Part shown: positions 50,701 through 58,737 of the stretch, piece after piece
Position numbering within the stretch: the first letter of the stretch is position 1
How the letters are laid out: each line of letters begins with the position of its first letter
Origin: Pusillibacter faecalis
GTDB taxonomy: Bacteria; Bacillota; Clostridia; Oscillospirales; Oscillospiraceae
DNA length: 64,000 nucleotides
Direction of reading: 5' to 3'
NCBI RefSeq assembly: GCF_018408705.1
Contig: NZ_AP023420.1
Location: 2,666,001 to 2,730,000 of the forward strand
Notes under the pieces: generated by a model
Databases searched by the model: none
Told to the model about the DNA's origin: nothing
What the model saw: the letters and a program-made list of their open reading frames with translations, nothing else
Made by a program: the position numbers and the translations under genes

Positions 50701-51247
50701 CTTGGACACCGAGGTGTATTCCAATACCGGCGGACAGTCCTCCAAGGCGACGCCCACGGCGGCGGTGGCGCAGTTTGCCGCCTCCGGCAAAAAGACCAAA
50801 AAGAAGGACCTGGGCGTGATGTGCATGAGCTACGGTTATGTATATGTCGCGCAGGTGGCACTGGGTTACGACCCCCAACAGACACTCCTTGCGATCCGGG
50901 AAGCAGAGGCCTATGACGGCCCTTCTGTCATTATTGCATACGCTCCCTGCATCAACCACGGGATCAAAGGCGGGATGAGCAACGCACAGTTGCGGGCAAA
51001 ACAAGCAGTGGAATGTGGTTACTGGCACTGCTACCGTTATCATCCGGAGCTGGGTACGCAGGGGAGAAACCCGTTCATCCTGGACTCTAAGGTTCCCACG
51101 GCGAGTTTCCGGGACTTCCTGATGGGCGAGGTACGATATAGCTCCCTGTATCGAAAGTTCCCAGAGACAGCAGACGCGCTGTTTGCAAAGGCGCAGAGAG
51201 ACGCAGAGGAGCGGACGGCATATTACTGCAAGCTGGCCGGAAAGTAA
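47729..51247 (+). CDS. nifJ: Pyruvate:ferredoxin (flavodoxin) oxidoreductase, single-chain
   Basis: A 1172-aa homodimeric PFOR. Domain I (YPITPSSTMAELMDEW, about 30-45), central CoA/pyrimidine domains, two [4Fe-4S] ferredoxin motifs (CIQCNRCAAVCSHAVI and CTGCGVCVKTCPVQAL, about 690-760), the proximal-cluster Cys in CAGCGETPYI, and the TPP signature GGDGWAYDIGYGGLDH with TEVYSNTGGQSSKATP (about 960-1010). It oxidises pyruvate to acetyl-CoA, reducing ferredoxin. ATG 47729 is favoured over the ATG two codons earlier because of spacing from AAAGGAG. Confidence 0.95.
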   Translation: MKQKAIRVTMDGNTAAAYASYAFTEVATIYPITPSSTMAELMDEWSAQGRKNLFGQTVDVREMQHEGGAAGAIHGALQGGALASTYTASQGLMLMLPNMYKIAGELLPGVFHVSARALASNALSIYGDHQDVMSCRNTGFTMLAGSSVQQAYHLACAAHLSAISSRVPVLHFFDGFRTSHEYQKIELLDETDLADLIDQEALQEFRANALNSDHPKSRGSAESPDVFFQVRESVNKFYEAVPGIVEGYLERINTLAGTDYKLFNYYGAGDAENIIIAMGSACGVIRETIDYWNAHGKKLGMVEVHLFRPFAPEKLLSVIPPSVRRIAVLDRTKEPGAMGEPLYLDIRNVYAGQKDAPLIVGGRYGLGSKDFTPMDVMAVYANLETDQPKNGFTVSITDDVTHRSLPEFSPVFDSTPSKNFSCKFWGLGSDGTVGANKSAVKIIGDHTDSYVQAYFAYDAKKSGGVTISHLRFGPEKIQGSYQIKAANFIACHNQAYVHQYNLIADLKKGGSFLLNTIWSDEELEKNLPASLKRQIWEKKAAFYTLDAFSIAKDLGLGGRINMVMQAGFFALCPIFPLEEAIAYLKAEVNKTYGAKGQDVVDMNCAAIDQGARRIHRVDVPDTWARAEDAEEDSRGAAPEFFRKVLFKMGRQEGNELPVSAFEGHEDGSWEQSYTRWEKRGIAIEVPWWDAEKCIQCNRCAAVCSHAVIRPTLLSGEEAAAAPQAYPIKRANGFQNLQYHLSISGMDCTGCGVCVKTCPVQALEMRPFEPMREELNQAWNYTLEHVTEKEISAAQKATVKGSQFLKPYVEFSGACAGCGETPYIKLITQLYGDHMRIANSAGCTHIWGGSPEIPFCTNEKGQGVAWASGLFEDTAEYGYGMMLGTSAVRKWLKSQVEYMAQRVEDEELRCASAECLARFDDSHGTRQRADRLIAAMERLGTEQEPIRTVYQRRDYLFKPSQWIVGGDGWAYDIGYGGLDHVIASGENVNIICLDTEVYSNTGGQSSKATPTAAVAQFAASGKKTKKKDLGVMCMSYGYVYVAQVALGYDPQQTLLAIREAEAYDGPSVIIAYAPCINHGIKGGMSNAQLRAKQAVECGYWHCYRYHPELGTQGRNPFILDSKVPTASFRDFLMGEVRYSSLYRKFPETADALFAKAQRDAEERTAYYCKLAGK

Positions 51248-51370
51248 TTTGACGCGTTAGGATAGGACGGGATATCTGCAGCGCTGGGGGGGGGATGCAG
51301 TCGATCAAAAGCGCATCGTGTACAATCGGGTGTCCGATTTACAATAGAAAATAAAGAGGGGATGAAGTGT

Positions 51371-52090
51371 ATGCGTATCAATAAAGACCTGTGCGTCAAC
51401 TGCGGTATGTGCATGAACCGCTGCCCGGTGTCTGCGATCAAGAAAACAGATAAGGTCGTGGATATTGATTTTGACGAATGCGTGGAGTGTGGTGTCTGTC
51501 TGCGCTCCAACGTGTGTCCGAAGAAGGCGATTTATCAGCAGCCTTTGGAATATCCCAGAAGTGTCCGGAGCCTGATGAGTGATGTGCTAACGATTGCGCC
51601 GGAGTCAGGTATTTCGGGCCGCGGCACAGAGGAGATGAAGACCAATGAGGTAACTGGACGGTTCCCAGATGGCACTGTGGGTATCGCGGTGGAGCTGGGA
51701 CGCCCCTGCTACGGAGCGCGGCTGTATGACGCGGAGAAAATCGCCATGGCTGTTGCCGCTGAGGGAGTGGAATTTGAGGCTTGCAACCCCGTCACTACCA
51801 TGATGAGCGACCCCAAGACGGGTAAATTTAAAGAGGAACTGCTGAATGAGAAGGTTCTGAGTGCGATTGTGGAAATGACGGTTCCCTATGAAAAAGCGGA
51901 GTCGGTGCTGAAAACCATCTATAAAACTGCCGAAACACTGGATTGCTTCCTGAGTCTGGACATCTGTTCCAAGGTCGATCAAGACGGCAATCTGCCTCAC
52001 ATGGAGATTGTCAAGAAAATGGGAGTCTGGTGCTCGCTCAACGGAAAAACCAATGTGGGCCTGGGGCGTCCCCTGTATCAGGAAAAGTAA
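51371..52090 (+). CDS. Ferredoxin-domain protein with uncharacterised C-terminal domain
   Basis: A 239-aa protein. Residues 1-60 carry two [4Fe-4S]-type motifs: CVNCGMCMNRCPVSAI and CVECGVCLRSNVCPKKAI. Residues about 95-239 are an alpha/beta domain I do not recognise (GIAVELGRPCYGARLYDAEK, GVWCSLNGKTNVGLGRP). ATG 51371 is taken; an ATG nine bases upstream is possible. It is 14 bp ahead of a second uncharacterised Cys-rich gene and directly downstream of PFOR, so it may pass electrons to or from that enzyme. Confidence 0.6.
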   Translation: MRINKDLCVNCGMCMNRCPVSAIKKTDKVVDIDFDECVECGVCLRSNVCPKKAIYQQPLEYPRSVRSLMSDVLTIAPESGISGRGTEEMKTNEVTGRFPDGTVGIAVELGRPCYGARLYDAEKIAMAVAAEGVEFEACNPVTTMMSDPKTGKFKEELLNEKVLSAIVEMTVPYEKAESVLKTIYKTAETLDCFLSLDICSKVDQDGNLPHMEIVKKMGVWCSLNGKTNVGLGRPLYQEK

Positions 52091-52103
52091 GGAGGAAGCA
52101 GCA

Positions 52104-52760
52104 ATGTCTCATACATTACACCGCGTGGGCACAGAAGAGAACCTGAAACATGATTTTGTATTCCTCTGCATGCCCAGCAAGGATATCAACCATGAGGGGT
52201 CCGCCCCCAAACTGCGGCGGTTCTTTCAGCTCTGCGAAAAAAACCACTGCGTTACCATGGGCGACTGCCGTGGCGGCAACGAGTGGTATCAAAAGGAAAA
52301 ATATCATCTGCAGGACAATCTGGAAGGCCGTCAGCACATGATTGACCATGTGGAAGACCGCGCCGTAATTACCGCAACCTTTAAAGATGAGACGGATGTT
52401 ATCAACATGCTGGCGGATCTTAAGAAGGAAGATCTGGGGATGTCGATTGTGGTCTCCGGCCTGGTGGACCATGTGAAGGAATGCTGCCACAAGGTAGGGC
52501 TGGAGCCCCATACAGTGGAGTCCTCTCTGGGCCGCATCGGCCGGACGGATCTGCTGCCTCCCGATGAGATTTTGGAGATTGCCACCATGTGCGGCCACTC
52601 CATGGTTTCCGTCAATTTCATCAACGAGATGATCGAAAAGTGCCGTAAGGGCCGCTGTACGCCTGAGGAGGCTGCCGCCGAGCTGTTCAAGCCCTGCATG
52701 TGCGGCATTTTCAACACAGACCGCGCAGCTATGCTGATTCGCAAAATGATCGAGGAGTAA
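52104..52760 (+). CDS. Cys-rich protein of unknown function
   Basis: A 218-aa cytoplasmic protein. Clusters of Cys and His are spread along the chain: FLCMPSKDINHEGSA, ECCHKVGLEPH, MCGHSM, CRKGRC and FKPCMCG, which suggests metal or Fe-S binding. It has no family I can name. AAGGAGG precedes ATG 52104. It is paired with the ferredoxin-domain gene upstream and the TTT transporter downstream, so an organic-acid role is inferred. Confidence 0.5.
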   Translation: MSHTLHRVGTEENLKHDFVFLCMPSKDINHEGSAPKLRRFFQLCEKNHCVTMGDCRGGNEWYQKEKYHLQDNLEGRQHMIDHVEDRAVITATFKDETDVINMLADLKKEDLGMSIVVSGLVDHVKECCHKVGLEPHTVESSLGRIGRTDLLPPDEILEIATMCGHSMVSVNFINEMIEKCRKGRCTPEEAAAELFKPCMCGIFNTDRAAMLIRKMIEE

Positions 52761-52815
52761 TCCCTGAAGCAGAGAGTGTTTGCTTCATCAAATATAAATA
52801 GAAAGGATACTACCG

Positions 52816-53838
52816 ATGAAAAAGTTTTTTGCGTGGATTTTGGCGATTGCTATGACACTATCTTTGGCAGCATGTGGCGGTAACAACTCTGACCAGGATG
52901 ATTCCTCTCAGCAGGGCGATACGGAAGCCAAGGCTTTTGAACTTTCAGGTGATGTGGAATTTGTTTGCCCCTTTAGCGCGGGCGGCGGCTCCGACTTGTA
53001 TGCCCGTACCGCTGCTAACATCATCGGAGAATTAGGAGTGCTTGGCGGCCATACCATCACAATCAACAACAAAACGGGCGGCGGTGGCGCCGTGGGTGAT
53101 GCCTATACTGTTACAAAAAAGCCTGACGGCACCACTATTACCACGTATGTCTCCGCACAGATCACGAGTCCTATGATTACTGGAAGCGGCATTACATATG
53201 AGGAACTGACCCCGATCTGCAATCTCGCCATGGATGAATATACCATCGGGGTTCTATCCACTGCTGAGTATCAAACTGTGGACGAGTTTATTGAATACGC
53301 AAAGGCCAACCCCGGCAAAATCACAGTGGGCGGTTCTGGCTCCGGTACTGAGGACGAGGTCTGTACGGGCCTGATTGAGCTGTACTGTGGTGTGGATTTG
53401 GAATATATTGCGTATGACTCCTCTGCGGAAGTTATGACCGCCATGCTGGGCGGACATATCAACGCTGGCATCTATAATCCGAATGAGGCCATCAGCCAAT
53501 ATGAGGCCGGCGAGTGCACGTTGCTGGCGGCCTTTGGCCCGGAGCGCATTTCTGTTCTGCCTGATGTTCCCACTTTCACGGAGCTTGGCTATGAAGATGT
53601 GCAGTTCCAGCAGTTCCGGGGCATTTTTGGGCCCGGTGGGATGAGCCAGGAAGCGATTGATTATTGGTGTGACATTTTCAGTCAGGTTATTGAGCATGAG
53701 GATTGGACAGAGGGCTATCTGGCCACCAATGGTTTGACAAGCAAATTTATTGTCGGCGCAGATTTCTCCACTTTTATTGATAATGAGGCCGCAAAGTATG
53801 AGGCGGTTTTGGATGCGCTGGGGCTTTTGGCTGCCTGA
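52816..53838 (+). CDS. tctC: Tripartite tricarboxylate transporter binding lipoprotein (TctC)
   Basis: A 340-aa protein. Lipobox SLAACGG (Cys about 19), then the BUG/TctC fold: VEFVCPFSAGGGSDLYAR near the N-terminus, VNNKTGGGGAVG-like phosphate-site glycine motif, and GGHINAGIYNP later. The ligand is a carboxylate in the family. AAGGATAC precedes the ATG. First transporter gene of the cluster, separated from tctB by a hairpin. Confidence 0.85.
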   Translation: MKKFFAWILAIAMTLSLAACGGNNSDQDDSSQQGDTEAKAFELSGDVEFVCPFSAGGGSDLYARTAANIIGELGVLGGHTITINNKTGGGGAVGDAYTVTKKPDGTTITTYVSAQITSPMITGSGITYEELTPICNLAMDEYTIGVLSTAEYQTVDEFIEYAKANPGKITVGGSGSGTEDEVCTGLIELYCGVDLEYIAYDSSAEVMTAMLGGHINAGIYNPNEAISQYEAGECTLLAAFGPERISVLPDVPTFTELGYEDVQFQQFRGIFGPGGMSQEAIDYWCDIFSQVIEHEDWTEGYLATNGLTSKFIVGADFSTFIDNEAAKYEAVLDALGLLAA

Positions 53839-53883
53839 TCTTTTCTCTGCGTATTCGTAAATAGACCGGCTATACTGCGAGGA

Positions 53884-53917
53884 GGGTATGGGAGTGGCTC
53901 CTCCCATGCCCTCTTTT
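53884..53917 (+). terminator. Intra-operon attenuator after tctC
   Basis: GGGTATGGGAG / CTCCCATGCCC (one G-U pair) followed by TCTTTT. Same logic as the hairpin after the ABC binding-protein gene at 28688-28722: more binding protein than permease. Confidence 0.65.
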
Positions 53918-53966
53918 GCGTATCAGGTCAATAACCAGCAGAACAAACTGGAATGAGGTACTGAAA

Positions 53967-54401
53967 ATGACATATATCGTTGAAGTGGTTGGCATCATTG
54001 CCGGTATCGTCTATATGATCATGGGGATTACGAAATACGGCGTGTGGGAAGGTATTTCTATTAGCGGCGGATTTATGCCCCTGGTCTGCGGCGGCTTTCT
54101 AACACTCTTTTGTGTTTTAATGTTGATATCGAAAATTAAAAAAGGAGAGAAAGCGGATTCGATTGATAAAAAAGCCCTGATCCCGGTGGGCGCGATGATT
54201 GCAATCCTACTGTGCAACTACCTTGTGGGGTTGCTTGGAGCATGTATTGTGGTCGGTTTTTTATGGCTGAAGTTTGTTGAGAAATTCTCTTGGGCAAAGT
54301 CTCTTTTGGTGTCAGTGGTGATGTTTGCCGCTGTATACGGAATTTTCCGTTTGTGGCTGAATGTCCCCTTTCCAACAGGCTTGCTGGGCGAACTGCTGTA
54401 A
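53967..54401 (+). CDS. tctB: Tripartite tricarboxylate transporter small membrane subunit (TctB)
   Basis: A 144-aa, four-span protein with the TctB pattern (span 1 at the N-terminus, KKALIPVGAMIAILLCNYLV, and a hydrophobic hairpin at the C-terminus). ATG 53967 has GAGGT at 8 nt. It works with TctA and lies 15 bp before it. Confidence 0.8.
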   Translation: MTYIVEVVGIIAGIVYMIMGITKYGVWEGISISGGFMPLVCGGFLTLFCVLMLISKIKKGEKADSIDKKALIPVGAMIAILLCNYLVGLLGACIVVGFLWLKFVEKFSWAKSLLVSVVMFAAVYGIFRLWLNVPFPTGLLGELL

Positions 54402-54416
54402 GGAGGAAACACAACC

Positions 54417-55919
54417 ATGGAAAATTTTGCGCTGTTATTTCAAGGCTTCTCAGTAGCGCTGCTGCCGCAGAATATTTTAGCGGCGCTGGCTGGCGCATTT
54501 ATGGGAATCGTGGTGGGGGCCATGCCGGGAATTGGTTCCTTGGCAGGCTGTTCACTGCTGCTGCCTCTGACATTTCATATGAATCCAACTACCGGCATTA
54601 TTATGCTGGCCGGTATCTACTATGGCAATATGTACGGCGGCGCCTTCAGTGCGATTCTTCTCAATATCCCTGGCGATGCGCCGGCGGTTATGACCGCACT
54701 GGACGGCTATGCGATGACGAGGAAGGGGAAGGCAGGAAAGGCTCTGTTTGCCGCCAACTTTGCTTCCTTCGTGGGCGGAACCATCGGTATTATTATCTTA
54801 ACGGTTCTTGCACCAACATTGGCTAAGCTTGGACTCAAGTTTGGACCTGCTGAAATGGTCTCCCTGCTGCTGCTTGCATTTTGCTCGATAGGATGGATGA
54901 TGGGGGACGATCCCAAGTATGGCTTGATCTCTACTTTCCTTGGCGCTATGCTGGCGCTGGTGGGGATGGACCCGGTTAATGGTCAAATCCGTTTTACCGG
55001 CGGCAACATCAATTTGTACTCTGGACTGACCTTCATTCCCATCGTTATTGGAATGTTCGGATTCGCTCAGGTCATAGAGATGGTCACAAACCGAGCTGAG
55101 TTCAATTTCTTGGGTGGGGAGAAACTCACCATCAAGGGAAGCCTTCTCAATAAAGATGAGGTGAAAGGCGTGTTGCCGAATGCGGCACGCAGCGGTCTCC
55201 TGGGATGTTTTGTCGGTATTTTACCCGGCGCCGGTGCGACCATTGCCTCTTTCCTTTGCTATATGACTGGTAAAAAGGTCAGCAAAAGGGGAAAAGAGTT
55301 CGGTCAAGGTGTTGTGGAGGGTGTAGCGTGCTCTGAGGGCGCAAACAATGCGGCAGCAGCCGGCGCTTTCGCCCCCCTGCTGTCATTAGGCCTTCCAGGT
55401 TCGGGAACGGCGGCCGTTCTCCTGGGCGGACTGATGATGTGGGGACTGCAGCCGGGGCCGCGGCTATTCACAGAACAGGCGGATTTCTGCTGGGGATTGA
55501 TTGCCTCCATGTATGTGGGCAATGTAATTTGCATCATCATTGCGATTGGTGTGATTCCATTCCTGACCAAAATTTTAAAGGTCCCTGCTGGTATCATGGC
55601 ACCTATCATCATGACTCTTTGTGTGGTTGGCGCATATGCTGCGAATAACAATATCTTTGATGTCTATGTCATGATCATCGCTGGCTTCATAGCATATTTT
55701 CTCAATCGAAATAAGTACCCGATTGCCCCGTTGCTCTTGGCGTTTGTACTGACCAGCACGCTGGAGAAAAATTTTTCACAGGCATTCAAGATTAATGGCG
55801 GTAGCCCTTCCATTTTCTTTACAAAGCCTATTTCCCTGGCATTGTTGATCGTTATGGTGCTGCTGATGGTGGTTCCTGTTATTATGAAGAAAATCCATGC
55901 GCGTAAAACAGCGGCTTGA
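54417..55919 (+). CDS. tctA: Tripartite tricarboxylate transporter large permease (TctA)
   Basis: A 500-aa membrane protein with about 12 spans. Family signature GIVVGAMPGIGSLAGCSLLLP near the N-terminus, GIYYGNMYGGAFSAILLNIPGDA, and the repeat GILPGAGATIASFLCY in the second half. AAGGAGGAAAC precedes ATG 54417. It forms the channel with TctB and TctC. Confidence 0.92.
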   Translation: MENFALLFQGFSVALLPQNILAALAGAFMGIVVGAMPGIGSLAGCSLLLPLTFHMNPTTGIIMLAGIYYGNMYGGAFSAILLNIPGDAPAVMTALDGYAMTRKGKAGKALFAANFASFVGGTIGIIILTVLAPTLAKLGLKFGPAEMVSLLLLAFCSIGWMMGDDPKYGLISTFLGAMLALVGMDPVNGQIRFTGGNINLYSGLTFIPIVIGMFGFAQVIEMVTNRAEFNFLGGEKLTIKGSLLNKDEVKGVLPNAARSGLLGCFVGILPGAGATIASFLCYMTGKKVSKRGKEFGQGVVEGVACSEGANNAAAAGAFAPLLSLGLPGSGTAAVLLGGLMMWGLQPGPRLFTEQADFCWGLIASMYVGNVICIIIAIGVIPFLTKILKVPAGIMAPIIMTLCVVGAYAANNNIFDVYVMIIAGFIAYFLNRNKYPIAPLLLAFVLTSTLEKNFSQAFKINGGSPSIFFTKPISLALLIVMVLLMVVPVIMKKIHARKTAA

Positions 55920-55937
55920 TGGTTAGGGACGAGGAAT

Positions 55938-56897
55938 GTGGCTTTGAACGATTTTTGGTTCAGCTTTCATGCAGTAACCCCTATTTTTCTGTGCTGCGTC
56001 GTGGGGTACTTTCTGCGGCAGATGCGTGTGGTAGGAGATACCTTTGTAGAGGATAGCACAAAGGTGGTTTTCTATGTAGCAATTCCCTGTGGGATTTTGG
56101 AAAGTATGCTGTCCTGTGATTTAAAAACTGTTTTTAACCCCAAATTGATTCTTTTTACAGTAGCGGCAATTTTTTTGGCAGCGGCAGTTCTGGTAGTTAC
56201 AGTGCCCCGTATCATACAAGATCGTGCAAAGGCGGCAACTGTTACCGTGGACATGTTTCGAGGGAACTTTGCCATTCTTGGGATTCCCTTGGCAACAAGT
56301 CTGTTGGGGGAGTCTGGGGCCGCCCCCACTATGACGCTGATCCCATTCGGCATGATTCTGTATAATGTCCTCACGGTTTTAATTTTAGTGATGTTCACGG
56401 AGGAGAGGCATAACAGAATTGGAAAGGCCGTGAAAGACGCGCTGGTGAAGGCTCTGAAAAATCCGCTGACCATTGCTTCCGTCATTAGTTTGCTGCTGGG
56501 GATTTTTACGCTGGATTTACCTGCGGTTCTTGACAACACGATTGCAAAACTAGCGGACATGACTACGGGGCTAGCCTTGGTAATGCTGGGCTCCCAATTT
56601 AATTTCAGAGGATGCTGGAGCCGTTTGCGCTATTCAATCCCGACGATTCTCGTTCGCCTGGTGCTCATCCCATTGGCGGTGGTTAGTACGGCGGCTGCCG
56701 TGGGCTTCCGCTCTGCAGAGCTGGTAGCTGTATATGTGTTTTTTGCGGCACCTTCTGCGGTAAACTGCTTTATCCTGGCCAGCCGCCTGGGGGGAGATCA
56801 GGACATTGCAGCGGATGCCGTGTTGACGACATCCTGCGCCTCTGTTGTGACACTGACACTGGGCATATTCCTATTAAAATCCATGCGGCTGATATAA
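55938..56897 (+). CDS. AEC-family (auxin efflux carrier-like) transporter
   Basis: A 319-aa, ten-span protein with the AEC pattern: N-terminal FLCCVVGYFLRQM, GNFAILGIPLATSLLG in span 4, and NCFILASRLGGD near the C-terminus. Bacterial members move organic acids such as malate, lactate or malonate. A GTG start at 55938 follows GAGGAAT closely; a TTG two codons later is an alternative. It is the last gene of the TTT operon, so it probably handles the acid product. Confidence 0.8.
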   Translation: MALNDFWFSFHAVTPIFLCCVVGYFLRQMRVVGDTFVEDSTKVVFYVAIPCGILESMLSCDLKTVFNPKLILFTVAAIFLAAAVLVVTVPRIIQDRAKAATVTVDMFRGNFAILGIPLATSLLGESGAAPTMTLIPFGMILYNVLTVLILVMFTEERHNRIGKAVKDALVKALKNPLTIASVISLLLGIFTLDLPAVLDNTIAKLADMTTGLALVMLGSQFNFRGCWSRLRYSIPTILVRLVLIPLAVVSTAAAVGFRSAELVAVYVFFAAPSAVNCFILASRLGGDQDIAADAVLTTSCASVVTLTLGIFLLKSMRLI

Positions 56898-57116
56898 CTT
56901 GTGTGTAAAATTTCAGCAATTTTATACTGGGGCTTGTAAAAATACGGTGAGGCAGGCGGTGGGCTGATAGAGGCGTTTACCACTGATACCAAAGATGCCC
57001 ACACAGGGAGGTTTCCAAGTAATTCCGTTTATGCGTATCTGATTGAACCGGCAGGGACGGAGACTTTGGGAGTAGCTTTGCACAGCCAATCCACCCGCTG
57101 TACATTCTATTACAAG

Positions 57117-57152
57117 AACCGGAGGAAGACCCTTTACGGTCTTCCTCCGGTT
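57117..57152 (+). terminator. Terminator after the TTT/AEC operon
   Basis: AACCGGAGGAAGACC / GGTCTTCCTCCGGTT, a perfect 15-bp stem with a 6-nt loop, about 220 bp after the AEC stop. The stretch 56898-57116 holds no convincing gene. Confidence 0.75.
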
Positions 57153-57229
57153 GCGTTCTAAAAAAGAGTATGAGCTTGTACAAAAATTTGGGTAAGTGTA
57201 CGATTATATGGAACATCAGCAAATATTGC

Positions 57230-57257
57230 TTGAAAAAATAGTAAAAGATGCTATATT
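57230..57257 (+). promoter_or_regulatory. Promoter of the IclR-type regulator
   Basis: TTGAAA (57230-57235), 16-bp spacer, TATATT (57252-57257), 38 bp ahead of the ATG. Confidence 0.55.
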
Positions 57258-57294
57258 AAAAATGGAAAGTTTTGTGTAGAAAGGAAAAACAGCT

Positions 57295-58095
57295 ATGCCG
57301 CCAAACGAGCCTGGCAAAATGAAGGGGCCGATTCAGTCCGTATCCCGGGCTGCTGCAATATTGAGGTGCTTTTTTGACTCCGCTGAATTGAGCCTGCAGG
57401 AAATCAGCGAGCGAGTGGAGCTGCACAAATCGACCACCTCGACTCTTGTGACCACATTAAAAAACGAACACTTTCTGGAACAGGACCCTCAGACCAACAA
57501 GTATCGGCTTGGAATGACTGCGTTTTTGCTGGGCGCGAACTCCAACATTAACCTCAGCACCATCACACAGCCCTTTTTGTTGGAGCTGAATGGAAAGTAC
57601 CGCGAGACTGTAAATTTGGCTGCGCCAATCGGCAGCGATATTATTTATCTGAATAAAATCGACAGTGAACACTCCATGAGGACTTGTACACGAGTGGGGC
57701 ACCAGCTTCCATTTTATTGTACGGCCAACGGTAAAATCATTTTTTCCTATTATGGGCAGGAAGAGCTGCACATGATCATACAGAGCCTTTCGCTGCAGCA
57801 GTTTACCAAGCACACGATTTCTGATCCGCAGCGGCTGGAGCAGGAGCTGACAGAGGCAAAGAAAAACGGATACGCGTGTGATAATGAGGAACTGGAGGTT
57901 GGCCTTTGCTGCTACGCGGCTCCTATTTTTGATTACACACATTATCCCACGGCCGCAATCAGCATTTCCGGCCCGTGTTTTCGAATGGGACCCCCGGCGC
58001 GGGAGCAAATGATTGCGGACCTGAAAAGCTCTGCCCAAAAGATTACAGACCTTTTGGTGGCCTCCAAGTATGTTTCCTCCAGAAATACAGGATGA
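57295..58095 (+). CDS. IclR-family transcriptional regulator
   Basis: A 266-aa protein. N-terminal winged helix (about 12-70; SRAAAILRCFFDSAELSLQEISERVELHKS) and a C-terminal GAF-like effector domain (about 85-255) with GSDIIYLNKIDSE and the ligand-side ISISGPCFRM. IclR proteins regulate degradation of organic acids and aromatics. It lies at the end of the TTT cluster, with its own promoter and terminator, and is the best candidate regulator for that cluster. Confidence 0.85.
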   Translation: MPPNEPGKMKGPIQSVSRAAAILRCFFDSAELSLQEISERVELHKSTTSTLVTTLKNEHFLEQDPQTNKYRLGMTAFLLGANSNINLSTITQPFLLELNGKYRETVNLAAPIGSDIIYLNKIDSEHSMRTCTRVGHQLPFYCTANGKIIFSYYGQEELHMIIQSLSLQQFTKHTISDPQRLEQELTEAKKNGYACDNEELEVGLCCYAAPIFDYTHYPTAAISISGPCFRMGPPAREQMIADLKSSAQKITDLLVASKYVSSRNTG

Positions 58096-58159
58096 ACAGG
58101 CAGAAGTGCCTGACGCCATAGTTTGGGGGAAGACCGAGTAAGGTAAATTTAGTAATACG

Positions 58160-58199
58160 AAAAGCAGGTGCATCTATCGAACAGATGCACCTGCTTTTT
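58160..58199 (+). terminator. Terminator of the IclR gene
   Basis: AAAAGCAGGTGCATCT / AGATGCACCTGCTTTT with a 7-nt loop and a T-run. Confidence 0.9.
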
Positions 58200-58737
58200 A
58201 AAAGAACCGTCATTGCTGGAATCGCACCGATGACTGCGCCCATAATGATCGTGCCAACAGTGCTTGAATCCGTTCAGATCCACCCATCGTCTATAGTTTC
58301 TATAGAAGATGGTGGAAAGACCAACAAAATCCGACCTGTTTATCCATCATAATTTGAAACAATCATTATCGAAACCATTTGCTTTGCATCAAGTAAGTAC
58401 TATGATAGGGGAAAGTCCATACTGTGGCAAATAGTTTTTGAATCATTTTTCTATATCCCAGTTTCCCTTTATACTAGCACAGAACAGGTAAGCTGAGAGA
58501 GCGTTACAGGTCTTTGCGCCATATATCCGGCTGATATGGAGCGAAATGATGCGTTGGATTTGGAGCTCAGACCGAAAAAATTTCATGCGCACGATATTCA
58601 TTTGGAACAATTAGATAAGCCACATCTTACACAGATCGAACAATCATCCAAGTGAAAGAGCCTGATACAACAGGATGAGAGCCATAAAAGTCATTGCTCC
58701 TGATGTCTTACCTCGAGCCTTACAGCAATGCTTTCTC
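58200..58737. other. 540-bp stretch without a recognisable gene
   Basis: AT-rich DNA between the IclR terminator and the lplA stop. The leftward frame around 58200-58270 reads a short hydrophobic string (TIIMGAVIGAIPAMTVL), and the rightward frame around 58558-58654 an open stretch without a start; both may be decayed ends of lost genes. Nothing else is seen. Confidence 0.4.

Noticed and set aside
56937..57162. 71-codon open stretch reading KYGEAGGGLIEAFTTDT... after the AEC gene
   Set aside because: No start codon or ribosome binding site, and its end coincides with a strong terminator hairpin. It may be a gene remnant, but no family could be named.
58200..58270. Short leftward hydrophobic string TIIMGAVIGAIPAMTVL
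   Set aside because: Looks like part of a membrane protein but is only about 24 residues, without start or downstream continuation; kept as a note rather than a gene.
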